Of a DNA stretch of 64,000 nt, positions 44,418 through 53,053 are shown in pieces. Both the position numbers and the translations under genes were made by a program. The stretch is taken from positions 248,001-312,000 of the forward strand of contig CAXTSE010000001.1 in NCBI GenBank assembly GCA_964246985.1. The letters run 5' to 3'. Position 1 is the stretch's first letter, and each line of letters starts with the position of its first letter. The DNA is from CAXTSE01 sp964246985 (GTDB lineage: Bacteria; Actinomycetota; Actinomycetes; Actinomycetales; Microbacteriaceae). The notes beneath the pieces are model-generated. The model saw only the letters and a list, made by a program, of their open reading frames with translations. It did not search any database and was not told the origin of the DNA.

Positions 44418-45438
44418 TCACCAGCCACCCGACCGCGGCGCTCGCCAGCACGATGACGAGGCCGAGCTGCGCCACAGTGCGCACTGTGAATGTTGTGCGC
44501 AGCAGGGCGAGCATCTTGATGTCGAGCATGGCGCCGAACAGAAGGAATGCCACGATCGACCCGGGGAGGAATGTCGACGCGAACGGCAGGATGAAGAACG
44601 CGTCGACGTTGGAGCAGACCGAGATCACGAAGGCCAGAGCGAGCATGGCCAGGATCGACCAGATCGGATCGCCTCCTAGCGCGACCAGAACCTCGCGCGG
44701 CACGACCGTCTGTACGGCCGCTGCGGCGATCGCTCCAACGAAGAGCGCAGGCAGCAGAGCGGCGGACTCTCGGGCGAAGAGGCGGATGCTGCGGTCGAGG
44801 CGCGATCCGTGCTCGTCGTGAGCGGGCATCCGGCACTCGGCGGCGAAGCGCGTCGCCAACAGTCCTTCGGGGTTCGGGTGCCGGCTGAAGATCCAGCCGA
44901 GGAGGTTGGCGATCACGAATCCGCCGACGAGGCGGGCTATGAGGATGCCGTCGTCGAACCCGAACGCCTGATGTGTCGTGATGATGGTGATCGGGTTGAT
45001 GATCGGCGCCGCGAACAGGAAGGTCATCGACTCGGCCACCGTCATTCCGCGCACCATGAGGCCGCGCGCCAGTGGCACGTTGCCGCACTCGCACACCGGC
45101 AGGAACATGCCGATCAGCGACACCACCGCCCGGCGCAGGATCGGCGTGCGGGGCAGAATCCGCGTCATGGCTGCCTCGGGTAGCCACACCCGCACGACGA
45201 TCGAGAACACGATGCCGAGGACGACAAAGGGCATCGATTCGACCAGCACACTCAGCGCGAGCGTCACGCCGTCCTGCAGTCGATCAGGCAGCAGACCGCC
45301 CGGCACCGGCGACAGGATCCGCGCCAGCCCGAGCCCGAGGAGCAACGCGACCCCGGCAATCGGCAACCACCGCCGATGCGGTCCAGCCCCGGGACGCAGA
45401 GGCCGCGGGTCGAGCACTGGCCTACGGGTGTCCGTCAC
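44404..45438 (-). CDS. YraQ/YcgR-family permease (DUF318)
   Basis: 344 residues, about eight membrane helices. Signatures include GMFLPVCECGNVPLARGLM (the conserved Cys-x-Cys-Gly-x-x-Pro of the family), APIINPITIITTHQAF and SVCSNVDAFFILPFASTF. The family is related to heavy-metal or arsenite efflux-type permeases and is often Zur-controlled; the transport function is unproven. It starts at a GTG and is followed by its usual TIGR03943 partner. Confidence 0.85.
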   Translation of the reverse strand: MTDTRRPVLDPRPLRPGAGPHRRWLPIAGVALLLGLGLARILSPVPGGLLPDRLQDGVTLALSVLVESMPFVVLGIVFSIVVRVWLPEAAMTRILPRTPILRRAVVSLIGMFLPVCECGNVPLARGLMVRGMTVAESMTFLFAAPIINPITIITTHQAFGFDDGILIARLVGGFVIANLLGWIFSRHPNPEGLLATRFAAECRMPAHDEHGSRLDRSIRLFARESAALLPALFVGAIAAAAVQTVVPREVLVALGGDPIWSILAMLALAFVISVCSNVDAFFILPFASTFLPGSIVAFLLFGAMLDIKMLALLRTTFTVRTVAQLGLVIVLASAAVGWLVNVLA

Positions 45439-45507
45439 GGGGTGAGACTACTCCGCCGACGCAAGACACCCACAGAGCGGCACGGTCCTGTTCCGCACGG
45501 ACATGCT

Positions 45508-46413
45508 CTACTGCGCCAGTGCTGCGGAGAGTCCATCGAGATTCGCCTGCATCCACTCGATATAGGTCGAGCCCGCGGGCAAGGTCTCGGTCACCGGGAC
45601 CACCGGCACGGCGTTCTCCTCAGCAGCCGACAAGACGGCCTCGGTCTGCGGCCCCACCGCCTGCTTGTTGTAGATGAGGACGTCAATCTCTCCATCGGCG
45701 AACAAGTTCAAGGTCTCCAGCAAGGCTGCCGGCGGGACATCAGTATCTTGCTCGACTGCTTCGCTGAACTCGTCTGGCGTCAGGTTGCTCAGACCTGCGG
45801 CGTCCAGCATGTACAAAGGCACCGGCTCCGTGATGGCCACACCTGCGCCCGCGTAGGTGGCCTTGAGTTCGCCTTCTTGGCGCGTCAGATCTGCAAGCGC
45901 CGCCTTCAGCTGGTCGCCGTTCGCGGAGTAGGTGGGCGCGTTGTCGGTGTCGATCTCGGAGAGCGCATCGACGATCTCCTCCACCAAACTGCTGACTGTC
46001 GGGAAGTCGTACCAGAGATGTTCGTTGAACTCACCGTCGGCCGGCTCCTGGTCATACCCCGAGATCTGCGCGACATCGAGGACGGTGACCCCGTCATTGC
46101 CCGAAGCACCCAACATTGTCGCGACGAAGTCGTCGTAGCCGCCTCCGTTCGCGACGACAAGATCCGCCCTCGACAGCACGAGTTGGTTTCGGGCGTTCGC
46201 CTCGTAGCCATGCGGGTCCGCACTTGGATCGTCGATGATCGACGTGACGTCGACCAGATCAGCGCCCACCGTTTGAACGATGTCGCCATACACATTCGTG
46301 GACGCCACAACGGCAATCGCTCCGGAGCCGACCTCCGTCTCGCCGGGGTCAGCGGTGCAGCCCGTGAGGGCGCCGATCAACACCAGGCCCAGAAAGAGTT
46401 CATACGTTTTCAT
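45508..46413 (-). CDS. Zinc/manganese-type ABC substrate-binding lipoprotein
   Basis: A 301-residue cluster A-I binding protein: lipobox LIGALTGCTA (Cys19), then VVASTNVYGDIVQTVGADLV, DPSADPHGYEANARNQL (first His ligand), NEHLWYDFPTV (second His) and the C-terminal YIEWMQANLDGLSAAL. It binds Zn2+ or Mn2+ outside the membrane. No cognate ATPase or permease gene lies in the window, so its partners are encoded elsewhere. The ATG at 46413 is chosen over the frame's upstream extension because it directly precedes the signal peptide. A candidate Zur box lies 72 bp upstream. Confidence 0.85.
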   Translation of the reverse strand: MKTYELFLGLVLIGALTGCTADPGETEVGSGAIAVVASTNVYGDIVQTVGADLVDVTSIIDDPSADPHGYEANARNQLVLSRADLVVANGGGYDDFVATMLGASGNDGVTVLDVAQISGYDQEPADGEFNEHLWYDFPTVSSLVEEIVDALSEIDTDNAPTYSANGDQLKAALADLTRQEGELKATYAGAGVAITEPVPLYMLDAAGLSNLTPDEFSEAVEQDTDVPPAALLETLNLFADGEIDVLIYNKQAVGPQTEAVLSAAEENAVPVVPVTETLPAGSTYIEWMQANLDGLSAALAQ

Positions 46414-46954
46414 GAAGCACCAATCGTTCGATCCATCAGCGCCGGGAATCGGGCTCGAGACGATGCTAACGTTATTGATAACCCTGATCAAAACGATTCT
46501 CAATAGGAGCGGACGGTGAGGGCAGCATCGACAGTCTCGATAGGCCCGGCCCCGCTGGCGCGCCCACACTTTGCCCACAATCGGTCCGCAGCAAGCTGAT
46601 CACATCGAGCCGTGACGTCTGTTTTCCGTTGAGAATGTTTGACCGCCGGTCAGTCTGTCGGCCACTAGCTGCGCAAAGCGACGGACCGACCATTGCACAA
46701 TCCGCACGAGTCGTGGTAAGGAGCATCCGGTACCGCACCATCGTGCGTCGACTGGCCCCGTCGCCAGGACACGCCTCAGACCGACGCCAACACGTGTGCG
46801 TACGCCCGACCGACAACGCGGCAGCGTGAACATCAGAGACCCCTGTGTACTAGCAGCTCCAGCGGATCGAGCAGACCCCGCGGACGCGCGCTACGGGAGG
46901 CTACGCGGCAATTCTTAAAAGAGCCGTGGCAATTCCGACAGCAAATGTTCCCAC
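46414..46954. other. 540-bp intergenic stretch
   Basis: Contains the promoter of the metal-binding-protein gene and the candidate Zur box. Otherwise no credible gene; open frames are shadows. A second imperfect TTGAGAATG motif occurs near 46630. Confidence 0.35.
46485..46502. promoter_or_regulatory. Candidate Zur box
   Basis: TGATCAAAACGATTCTCA is AT-rich and imperfectly palindromic around ACGATT, similar in shape to actinobacterial Zur operators. It lies in an AT-rich patch upstream of the metal ABC binding protein. Assigned by resemblance only. Confidence 0.45.
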
Positions 46955-47584
46955 CTACCGCCCGGTTAGCATTCTGAGCCACTCCCGCGGATCGACTGCT
47001 GCGAGTAGAGCTGTTCCGCTGACGATCCATCGCGCTCCCGCGGCGACGCACTCACGGGCGCGCTCTTGTGAGATTCCGCCATCGACACCCACCTCACGCC
47101 CGTCGACAATGGACCGCACTCGCGCTGGGGTGTCCTCGCGGAACGGAGAGCCTCCGTGGCCGGGTTCCACAGACATTACGAGAACCGAGACGCCATCCGG
47201 CAGCGGGAGCGCGAGTGGGTCGCTGCCGGGGGACACGGCGACCGCGGCGTGAACCCCGGCTGCACGTATTCGCTCGATCGCCTCAAGCCAGTCCTCGGCT
47301 TCCGAATGGACCACGACACGCTCACAAAAGACGAGCCATTTGTGGAGTTCAGCAAGTGGTCGTCGCACCATCAGGTGCGCCTCCGAAGGGACGCCAGTCG
47401 CCTCCGCCAATCTCCTCGCCGTCTCGGCATCGAAGCCGCCGGCCGCAGCCATCGACCCGTCGGATCTATCCCAGTGCCAGACGCCAAGACCGGCAGCCGC
47501 AAGCCTTCGCGCTTCGCCTTCGAGCCGAGCGGGGGCCACCGACCACAACGACGCGGCGACCCGGACGCTGTCCGACTCTGTCAC
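46955..47584 (-). CDS. Ribulose-phosphate 3-epimerase family protein
   Basis: A 209-residue TIM barrel of the Rpe family. Conserved metal/catalytic stretches are present in altered form: WHWDRSDGSM (canonical HVDVMDG), EAHLMVRRP, MSVEPGHGGSPF and VGVDGGIS. It likely epimerises a pentulose or hexulose phosphate (in the classical case ribulose-5-P to xylulose-5-P). The sequence is divergent, so a related sugar phosphate is possible. The GTG start overlaps the regulator stop (GTGA). It belongs to the sugar regulon transcribed divergently. Confidence 0.78.
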   Translation of the reverse strand: MTESDSVRVAASLWSVAPARLEGEARRLAAAGLGVWHWDRSDGSMAAAGGFDAETARRLAEATGVPSEAHLMVRRPLAELHKWLVFCERVVVHSEAEDWLEAIERIRAAGVHAAVAVSPGSDPLALPLPDGVSVLVMSVEPGHGGSPFREDTPARVRSIVDGREVGVDGGISQERARECVAAGARWIVSGTALLAAVDPREWLRMLTGR

Positions 47585-48552
47585 CCGACAGCCGAACGAG
47601 CGACGAGTTCGGAGTCGGCCAGGAGCGCCTCCGCGATTCCGCGGTCCGTCACGATCCCGGTGAGCAGTCCCGAGCGCAAGACCGCCCGCGCAGCCTCCAC
47701 CTTGCGCGGGCCGGCGGAGACGAGCAGTACACGAGGGATGCGACGCAGTTCTGGAGCAGCGATCGAGATGCAGCGATCCGAGAAGTCCGGAGCAACGAGC
47801 TCTCCATCGCGGTCGATGAGGATGGCAGCTATCTCCGCGACCACCCCGCGGCCGACGAGCTCATCGCGCTCAGCCTCAGGGATCACCGAGGCGAGTTGTG
47901 AGTCCAGAGGACTCCACGATCCGAGCGCGAGCACCGCTGTCGTGACATCACCGAACATGCGGATCGCCTGCGCAACGTCGGGCTGAGTGCGCAGTGCCGA
48001 TGCCGTCGCCGCGTTGTCGACGACCATGGGCGCGAAGATGGGGTGAGCCGATCCACCCGAACTGAGCGCGACCCGCCGCACAATCTCGACGGGCGACTGG
48101 TCGAGGTTCGACCCGACCGTGCCGGTGAGCTGCACGACGGACACGCCCGGCAGCGAGGGAAGCGTCTCGGTCATCGAGCTCAGAGTGCGACCCCAGCTCA
48201 TCCCAAGGACTTCGCCGTCGTTCAGGGTCCGACTGAGGAGATCTGCTGCCGCCGTCGCGACGTGCTGTCGGCGTATTGCGTCGCTTCCTCCGCTCTCGAC
48301 GACTACCGCCTCCTGCAACCCCAGCGTGTCGACGAGCCTCGCCGCGAGGTCGGGAAGGAGGGTGCCCTGATCATGCAGCGTGATCGTGACGATCCCGAGC
48401 TCGCGCGCCTGCTCGAGCATCCGCGCCACCTTGAATCGCGAGACCCCGTATTCGTCGGCGATCTCCATCTTGCTGCGGTCTTCGAGGTAGAAGCGCCGGG
48501 CTACGCCGACGAGCTGACTTCTCTCGCTCATGGGCAGTTCTGACTGAGCCAC
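47581..48552 (-). CDS. SorC/DeoR-type sugar-binding transcriptional regulator
   Basis: ~323 residues: N-terminal helix-turn-helix (RFYLEDRSKMEIADEYGVSR, FKVARMLEQAREL) and a C-terminal SorC sugar-phosphate-binding domain (LGMSWGRTLSSMTETLP, VVQLTGTVGSNLDQ, VLLVSAGPRKVEAARAVLRS). The start is set at the GTG at 48552 because GAGGAGG lies directly before it; an ATG at 48531 is possible. It is divergent from the ABC permease operon and is a paralogue of the regulator encoded at 54517-55467. Both promoters carry the same palindrome. Confidence 0.85.
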   Translation of the reverse strand: MAQSELPMSERSQLVGVARRFYLEDRSKMEIADEYGVSRFKVARMLEQARELGIVTITLHDQGTLLPDLAARLVDTLGLQEAVVVESGGSDAIRRQHVATAAADLLSRTLNDGEVLGMSWGRTLSSMTETLPSLPGVSVVQLTGTVGSNLDQSPVEIVRRVALSSGGSAHPIFAPMVVDNAATASALRTQPDVAQAIRMFGDVTTAVLALGSWSPLDSQLASVIPEAERDELVGRGVVAEIAAILIDRDGELVAPDFSDRCISIAAPELRRIPRVLLVSAGPRKVEAARAVLRSGLLTGIVTDRGIAEALLADSELVARSAVG

Positions 48553-48648
48553 GTGCCTCCTCAGGCTGCATCGATGCGTTGCGCCGATCGTATCGATCTG
48601 GATACGCACTTGCGCCAAAGCGAATCGACTGCCTATCATCGTGATCGT

Positions 48649-48675
48649 ATGAGCATCATATGCGCTCATATGAGC
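48649..48675. promoter_or_regulatory. Operator half-sites/palindrome GCTCATATGAGC
   Basis: A perfect palindrome GCTCATATGAGC (48664-48675) with an additional ATGAGC half-site at 48649-48654. It lies between the SorC regulator and the ABC operon and recurs in related form at 55543-55574. Likely the SorC-type regulator binding site. Confidence 0.65.
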
Positions 48676-48737
48676 ACCGCGCAACAGCAAGTTCAGATCC
48701 CCGACCTTCGGGAATCCCTGCAAGGAGGCAGCCGATC

Positions 48738-49811
48738 ATGCGACGACGCATCCCGGAAGAAGTCGGCATCGCCGCGGTCGTCGTGCTCGTCGTGATCGTG
48801 CTGAGCATCGTCTCTCCGACCTTTCGGACCGTCGAGAACGCTCAGATCCTGCTGCTCAACGGGGCCGTGATCGCGTTCCTCGCGCTTGGCCAGACCTTCG
48901 TCTTGCTGACCGGTGGCATCGACCTGTCGACGGGCTCGAACGTGGCCCTCACAGGAATGGTGGCCGCCCTCACGATGAGCATCGGCCTGCCGTGGTGGCT
49001 TGCCGCACTGGCAGCGATCGCCATCGGCGTCCTCGTCGGCACCATCAACGGCGCTCTCGTGCACTACCTCAAGCTCCCGCCCTTCATCGTCACATTCGCC
49101 GCGTTCGGTGTCGCCGCATCGATCCCCCTGATCCTGACTGGCGCCAGCTCGGTGAACGTCAAGGACCCGCTGTTCGCGATCATCGGACGCGGCAGCCTCT
49201 TCGGCATCCCGATGCCGGTCGTCCTGGTTGCGATCGCCGCCATCGCGTTCACTGTGCTTCTGCGCCTGACCTCCACCGGCGTCCACATCTACGCCGTCGG
49301 CGGCAACGCGGAGACCAGTCGGCTGGCGGGAATCCGCATCGGGCGCACCACGATGCTCGTCTATGCGATCAGCGGACTGTGCGCGGCGATGGGCGGCATC
49401 ATCGTCACCAGCCGTCTGATGGTCGGCTACCCCAGCGCGGGATCGGGAAACGAACTGTTCTACTCGATCGCTGCCGCCGTCGTCGGAGGGGTGAGCCTCT
49501 TCGGTGGCATAGGCAGCATCCCCGGCGCCCTGCTCGGCGCCGTCCTGATCGCCACGGTGTCGAACGGCATGAACGTCGTCGGGGTGCAGAGCTACTGGCA
49601 GCCCCTCGTCATCGGCGTGATCATCCTCGCCGGTGTCGTCATCGATACCTACCGGCGACGCCTGTCGTTCGCCGACATGATCCGGCGGGTCCGAGGACTC
49701 CGCCCGGAGCCGGTCACCGCGACGGGCGCAATCGCTGCGTCCAGCGCGGAGACCGACATCCTGAATGCGACTTCCGGTCGCGACAGCACCACCCCACCCT
49801 CGAAGAACTGA
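48738..49811 (+). CDS. Sugar ABC transporter permease (RbsC-like)
   Basis: A 357-residue BPD_transp_2 membrane subunit, about ten helices (LGQTFVLLTGGIDLSTGSNV, VTFAAFGVAASIPLILTGAS, SIAAAVVGGVSLFGGIGSIP). The ATG at 48738 has AGGAGG nine bases upstream; frames open from 48660 but lack one. It is the first gene of the second sugar operon, with permease, binding protein, ATPase in that order. The C-terminal tail is hydrophilic and extended. Confidence 0.9.
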   Translation: MRRRIPEEVGIAAVVVLVVIVLSIVSPTFRTVENAQILLLNGAVIAFLALGQTFVLLTGGIDLSTGSNVALTGMVAALTMSIGLPWWLAALAAIAIGVLVGTINGALVHYLKLPPFIVTFAAFGVAASIPLILTGASSVNVKDPLFAIIGRGSLFGIPMPVVLVAIAAIAFTVLLRLTSTGVHIYAVGGNAETSRLAGIRIGRTTMLVYAISGLCAAMGGIIVTSRLMVGYPSAGSGNELFYSIAAAVVGGVSLFGGIGSIPGALLGAVLIATVSNGMNVVGVQSYWQPLVIGVIILAGVVIDTYRRRLSFADMIRRVRGLRPEPVTATGAIAASSAETDILNATSGRDSTTPPSKN

Positions 49812-49830
49812 CATCACAGGAGGAATCATC

Positions 49831-50832
49831 ATGCGAAGAGGCATGCTCATCACCACGGCGGTGACCGCGGCCGCATTGGTCGCCGCCCTGACCGGATGCG
49901 GCGCGATCGACACCGGCACCGACACCGACACCGGAAGCTCGGACGGCAGCATCGCCCGCCCCGAGGCGTGCGACGCCGAGACTCCGTACATCGCGGTCGC
50001 GCTCCCGAACCTCACCAACCCGTACTACGTCGCCATGCAGGAGGGCTTCGAGACCGCAGGCGAGGACGCCGGATTCGACGTCGAGGTACAGATCGCGAAC
50101 GACGATGACGCCGTGCAGCTGTCGCAGGTTCAGGCGATGCTGCAGAAAAAGCCCTGCGCATTGGCACTCAACGGAGTCAAGTCGGAGCCCGCGGCCGCGA
50201 TCGTGAAGGCGGCGAACGACGCCGGGGTGCCGGTCTTCACCGTGAACGTGACGGTCGACCCCGACTCGCTCGAGGCGCAGGGTGCGACTGTCGTCCAGTA
50301 CCTCGGGGCGGACAACTACGCCGGCGGTGCTCAGATGGCCGACCAGGTGCTGGCCGACTTCGGCGCAGACGCCGAACTCAACATCGGGTTCGTGACCGAA
50401 CCCGACGAGGTCCCGACTCGCGTACGCGATCAAGGCTTCGAAGAGACCATCGCCTCCAACGCGAATGCGACGGTCGTGGCCAAGGTCGACGGTAACGTCA
50501 AGCCTGACGACAGCCTCGCAGCGACGACCGAACTGCTCTCCGGCAACCCCGAGATCAATGTGATCTTCGCCAACACCGGTCCGGCAGCCTATGGCGCGCT
50601 CCAGGCGCTCGCCGGCAAGTCGGGCGTAGCGCTCTACGGCTTCTGCGCATCCGAGGAGCCGCTGACGGACGTCTACAAGGGCTGCGCCGCTCAGGAGCCC
50701 GGCCGCTACGGCCAGCTCGTGATCGAGCAGATCGCCGACTTCATCGGAGGTGCGACGCCGGAAGAAGAGATCCTGCTGCCGCTCAAGACCTTCGTGACCG
50801 GCGACACCCCCGCACCCGGCGAGGTCGGCTAG
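49831..50832 (+). CDS. Sugar ABC transporter substrate-binding lipoprotein
   Basis: 333 residues: lipobox LVAALTGCGA (Cys23), linker TGTDTDTGSS, then a type 1 periplasmic-binding domain (YIAVALPNLTNPYYVAMQEG, GVPVFTVNVTVDPDSLEAQG, NVIFANTGPAAYGALQAL), ribose-binding-protein-like. GGAGG precedes the ATG by seven bases. It delivers a pentose-like sugar to the permease encoded upstream. Confidence 0.9.
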   Translation: MRRGMLITTAVTAAALVAALTGCGAIDTGTDTDTGSSDGSIARPEACDAETPYIAVALPNLTNPYYVAMQEGFETAGEDAGFDVEVQIANDDDAVQLSQVQAMLQKKPCALALNGVKSEPAAAIVKAANDAGVPVFTVNVTVDPDSLEAQGATVVQYLGADNYAGGAQMADQVLADFGADAELNIGFVTEPDEVPTRVRDQGFEETIASNANATVVAKVDGNVKPDDSLAATTELLSGNPEINVIFANTGPAAYGALQALAGKSGVALYGFCASEEPLTDVYKGCAAQEPGRYGQLVIEQIADFIGGATPEEEILLPLKTFVTGDTPAPGEVG

Positions 50833-50834
50833 CC

Positions 50835-52364
50835 ATGGTCGGGACGACGACGGTGGACTCCGGCAGCGCCGCGCTGGAGGTGCGTTCCATCGAGAAGCGC
50901 TACTCCGGTGTCGCGGTGCTGCGAGGAGTCTCCGTCGTCGTCCACCCCGGCGAGATCGTCGGTCTCGTCGGCCACAACGGCGCGGGCAAGTCGACGCTGC
51001 TCCGCACCATCTCGGGCGCCATCCGACCCGATGGCGGCTCGATCCTCATCGACGGCGTCGAACGCTCGTTCGCGTCGCCCGCCGACGCGCACACAGCGGG
51101 TATCGCGACCGTCTATCAGGAGCTGTCACTGCTCCCCAACCTGACCGTGACCCAGAACGTCTTCCTCGGATCGGAGCTCCGCAGCGGCGGAGTCCTGCGC
51201 CAGTCGGCGATGCGCTCGGCAACACGCAAGCTCACCGAGCGTTTCGGCCTCGACATCGACCCCGACCGCAAGGTCCGCCACTACCCGGTCGCCATCCGCC
51301 AACTCCTCGAGGTCGCCATCGCGACCAGCCGCAATGCCAGGTACCTGCTGCTCGACGAACCGACGACCAGTCTCGAGGGCCAGCAGGTCGACCGGTTCCT
51401 CGAGACGATTCGGGGCTTGGCTGCCGACGGTCTCGGAATTGTGCTCGTCGACCACAAGCTCGAGGAGCTGTACGCTGTGGCCGACCGGATCGTCGCCCTC
51501 GTCGACGGTCAGCTCCGTATCGATGCTGACGTGACGAAGGTGCCCCGCGACGAGGTGGTGAAAGCCATTGCCGGACACGCGATGGAGCACAAGCCCGCAC
51601 GCGAGCGGGGCGCAGCCCGCATAGGCGACCCGACTGCCGAGCCCACGGTCAAGGTCATCGCTCTGCGGACACCCAAGCTCGCATCCGTGTCCCTCGAAGC
51701 CCGTGCAGGTCGCGTGCTGGGGCTCTATGGCCTGGTCGGTTCGGGGCGTACCGAATTCCTCCGCACCCTGCTCGGGCTGGACCCGGTGCTCAGCGGATAT
51801 ATTGCGATAGACGGCGCCCCATTCCGCCCTCGGGATCCCGCCAAAGCCCGTCGCGCCGGGATCGTCTACCTCACTGAAGAACGCAAGATCGACGGCATCG
51901 TGCCCGAACTCGACTCGGGGACCAACGTGATGTTGCCGGTGTTGCGGCAGTTTCGGCGGTTCGGATTCCTCAACAAGCGTCGCATCCATGCGACCGCGCA
52001 CGAGTTGATGGAATCACTGTCGGTGCGCGGCGATCGCCACGGACCCATCGTTCGCCTCTCGGGCGGCAATCAGCAGAAGATCCTGTTGGCCCGAGCGCTC
52101 GCCCAGAAGCCGCAGATCCTGCTGCTCGACGAACCCACGAAGGGCGTCGACCTCGGCGTCAAGGCCGAGATCCACCGGATCATCACACGCCTGGCACACT
52201 ACGACGGACTCACGGTCATCGTGGTGTCGAGCGAGGAGGACGAGATCTGCGAGGTTGCCGACGACGTCGTCGTATTCAGCAGTGGGAGCGCCACCGGTCA
52301 GTTGCTCGCTGCCGAGAATCTCACCCCAGCCGATCTCCGCGCAGCTGCGTGGGACGCGGCCTGA
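50835..52364 (+). CDS. Sugar ABC transporter ATP-binding protein (two ABC domains)
   Basis: 509 residues with duplicated nucleotide-binding domains. Domain 1 has GHNGAGKST and YLLLDEPTTSLEGQQ, domain 2 has GLVGSGRTE, LSGGNQQKILLARALAQKPQ and LLLDEPTKGVDLG. This is the RbsA/XylG type that powers monosaccharide import with one permease type. It starts two bases after the binding-protein stop. Confidence 0.92.
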   Translation: MVGTTTVDSGSAALEVRSIEKRYSGVAVLRGVSVVVHPGEIVGLVGHNGAGKSTLLRTISGAIRPDGGSILIDGVERSFASPADAHTAGIATVYQELSLLPNLTVTQNVFLGSELRSGGVLRQSAMRSATRKLTERFGLDIDPDRKVRHYPVAIRQLLEVAIATSRNARYLLLDEPTTSLEGQQVDRFLETIRGLAADGLGIVLVDHKLEELYAVADRIVALVDGQLRIDADVTKVPRDEVVKAIAGHAMEHKPARERGAARIGDPTAEPTVKVIALRTPKLASVSLEARAGRVLGLYGLVGSGRTEFLRTLLGLDPVLSGYIAIDGAPFRPRDPAKARRAGIVYLTEERKIDGIVPELDSGTNVMLPVLRQFRRFGFLNKRRIHATAHELMESLSVRGDRHGPIVRLSGGNQQKILLARALAQKPQILLLDEPTKGVDLGVKAEIHRIITRLAHYDGLTVIVVSSEEDEICEVADDVVVFSSGSATGQLLAAENLTPADLRAAAWDAA

Positions 52365-52394
52365 CTACCCCTACCGCCCGAAGAAAGAGACACC

Positions 52395-53033
52395 ATGGCA
52401 ACCACTGAAGCAGCGGCGATGCTCGAGGCCGCGCGCGCGGCCGTGCGCCTCGAAGCCGCTGGCGTACTCTCCGTCGCCGACCAGATCGACGACACCTTCA
52501 CCGAGGTGGCAGACCTGCTCACCGCCACCACGGGGAAGGTCTTCGTCGTGGGTTCAGGAACGTCGGGCGCCATCGCGCGCAGGATGGCCCACCTGCTCGC
52601 GGTCAGCGGCACTCCCTCGGTCTTCGTACACCCGATGGATGCTCTGCACGGCACGATGGGCGCATTCGCGGCCAATGACGTCCTGATCGGCATCTCCCGC
52701 GGAGGTGAGACCGCCGAGATCAACAGCCTCATGGTGCTGGCACAGAAGCGCGGGCTGCCTGTGGTCGCCCTGACGGCCGAGCCGACCTCGACCCTCGGTC
52801 GGGGAGCCGACATCACCGTCGTGCTGACGACCAACGAGGGTGGCGATCCGGGGGGCGTGATCGCCATGGGGAGCACACTCGTCACGGCGGTCTGGGGTGA
52901 CGCGCTCGCCTATGTCCTCATGCGCCGCAAGGGTTACGGTTGGGATCAGGTGCTCGAGACCCATCCTGCTGGCGCGGTGGGGAAGATCACCGAACTGCCG
53001 GACTCCCTTGATTCGTTCGGCGCCGACGCCTAG
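52395..53033 (+). CDS. SIS-domain sugar-phosphate isomerase
   Basis: A 212-residue SIS domain protein: GKVFVVGSGTSGAIARRMAH, VFVHPMDALHGTMGAFAAND, LIGISRGGETAEIN, close in pattern to arabinose-5-phosphate isomerases (KpsF/KdsD) but without CBS domains, and also to 6-phospho-3-hexuloisomerase. It probably isomerises an aldose-/ketose-phosphate produced by the kinase encoded next. With the epimerase-like gene at 46955-47584 it would feed the pentose-phosphate pathway. The substrate is inferred. Confidence 0.8.
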   Translation: MATTEAAAMLEAARAAVRLEAAGVLSVADQIDDTFTEVADLLTATTGKVFVVGSGTSGAIARRMAHLLAVSGTPSVFVHPMDALHGTMGAFAANDVLIGISRGGETAEINSLMVLAQKRGLPVVALTAEPTSTLGRGADITVVLTTNEGGDPGGVIAMGSTLVTAVWGDALAYVLMRRKGYGWDQVLETHPAGAVGKITELPDSLDSFGADA

Positions 53034-53053
53034 GCGTTGGTGAAAGGAGGAAC

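Noticed and set aside
48693..50018. 441-residue minus-strand open frame across permease and binding-protein genes
   Set aside because: Asp/Arg/His-rich shadow antisense to two genes with clear ABC transporter motifs.
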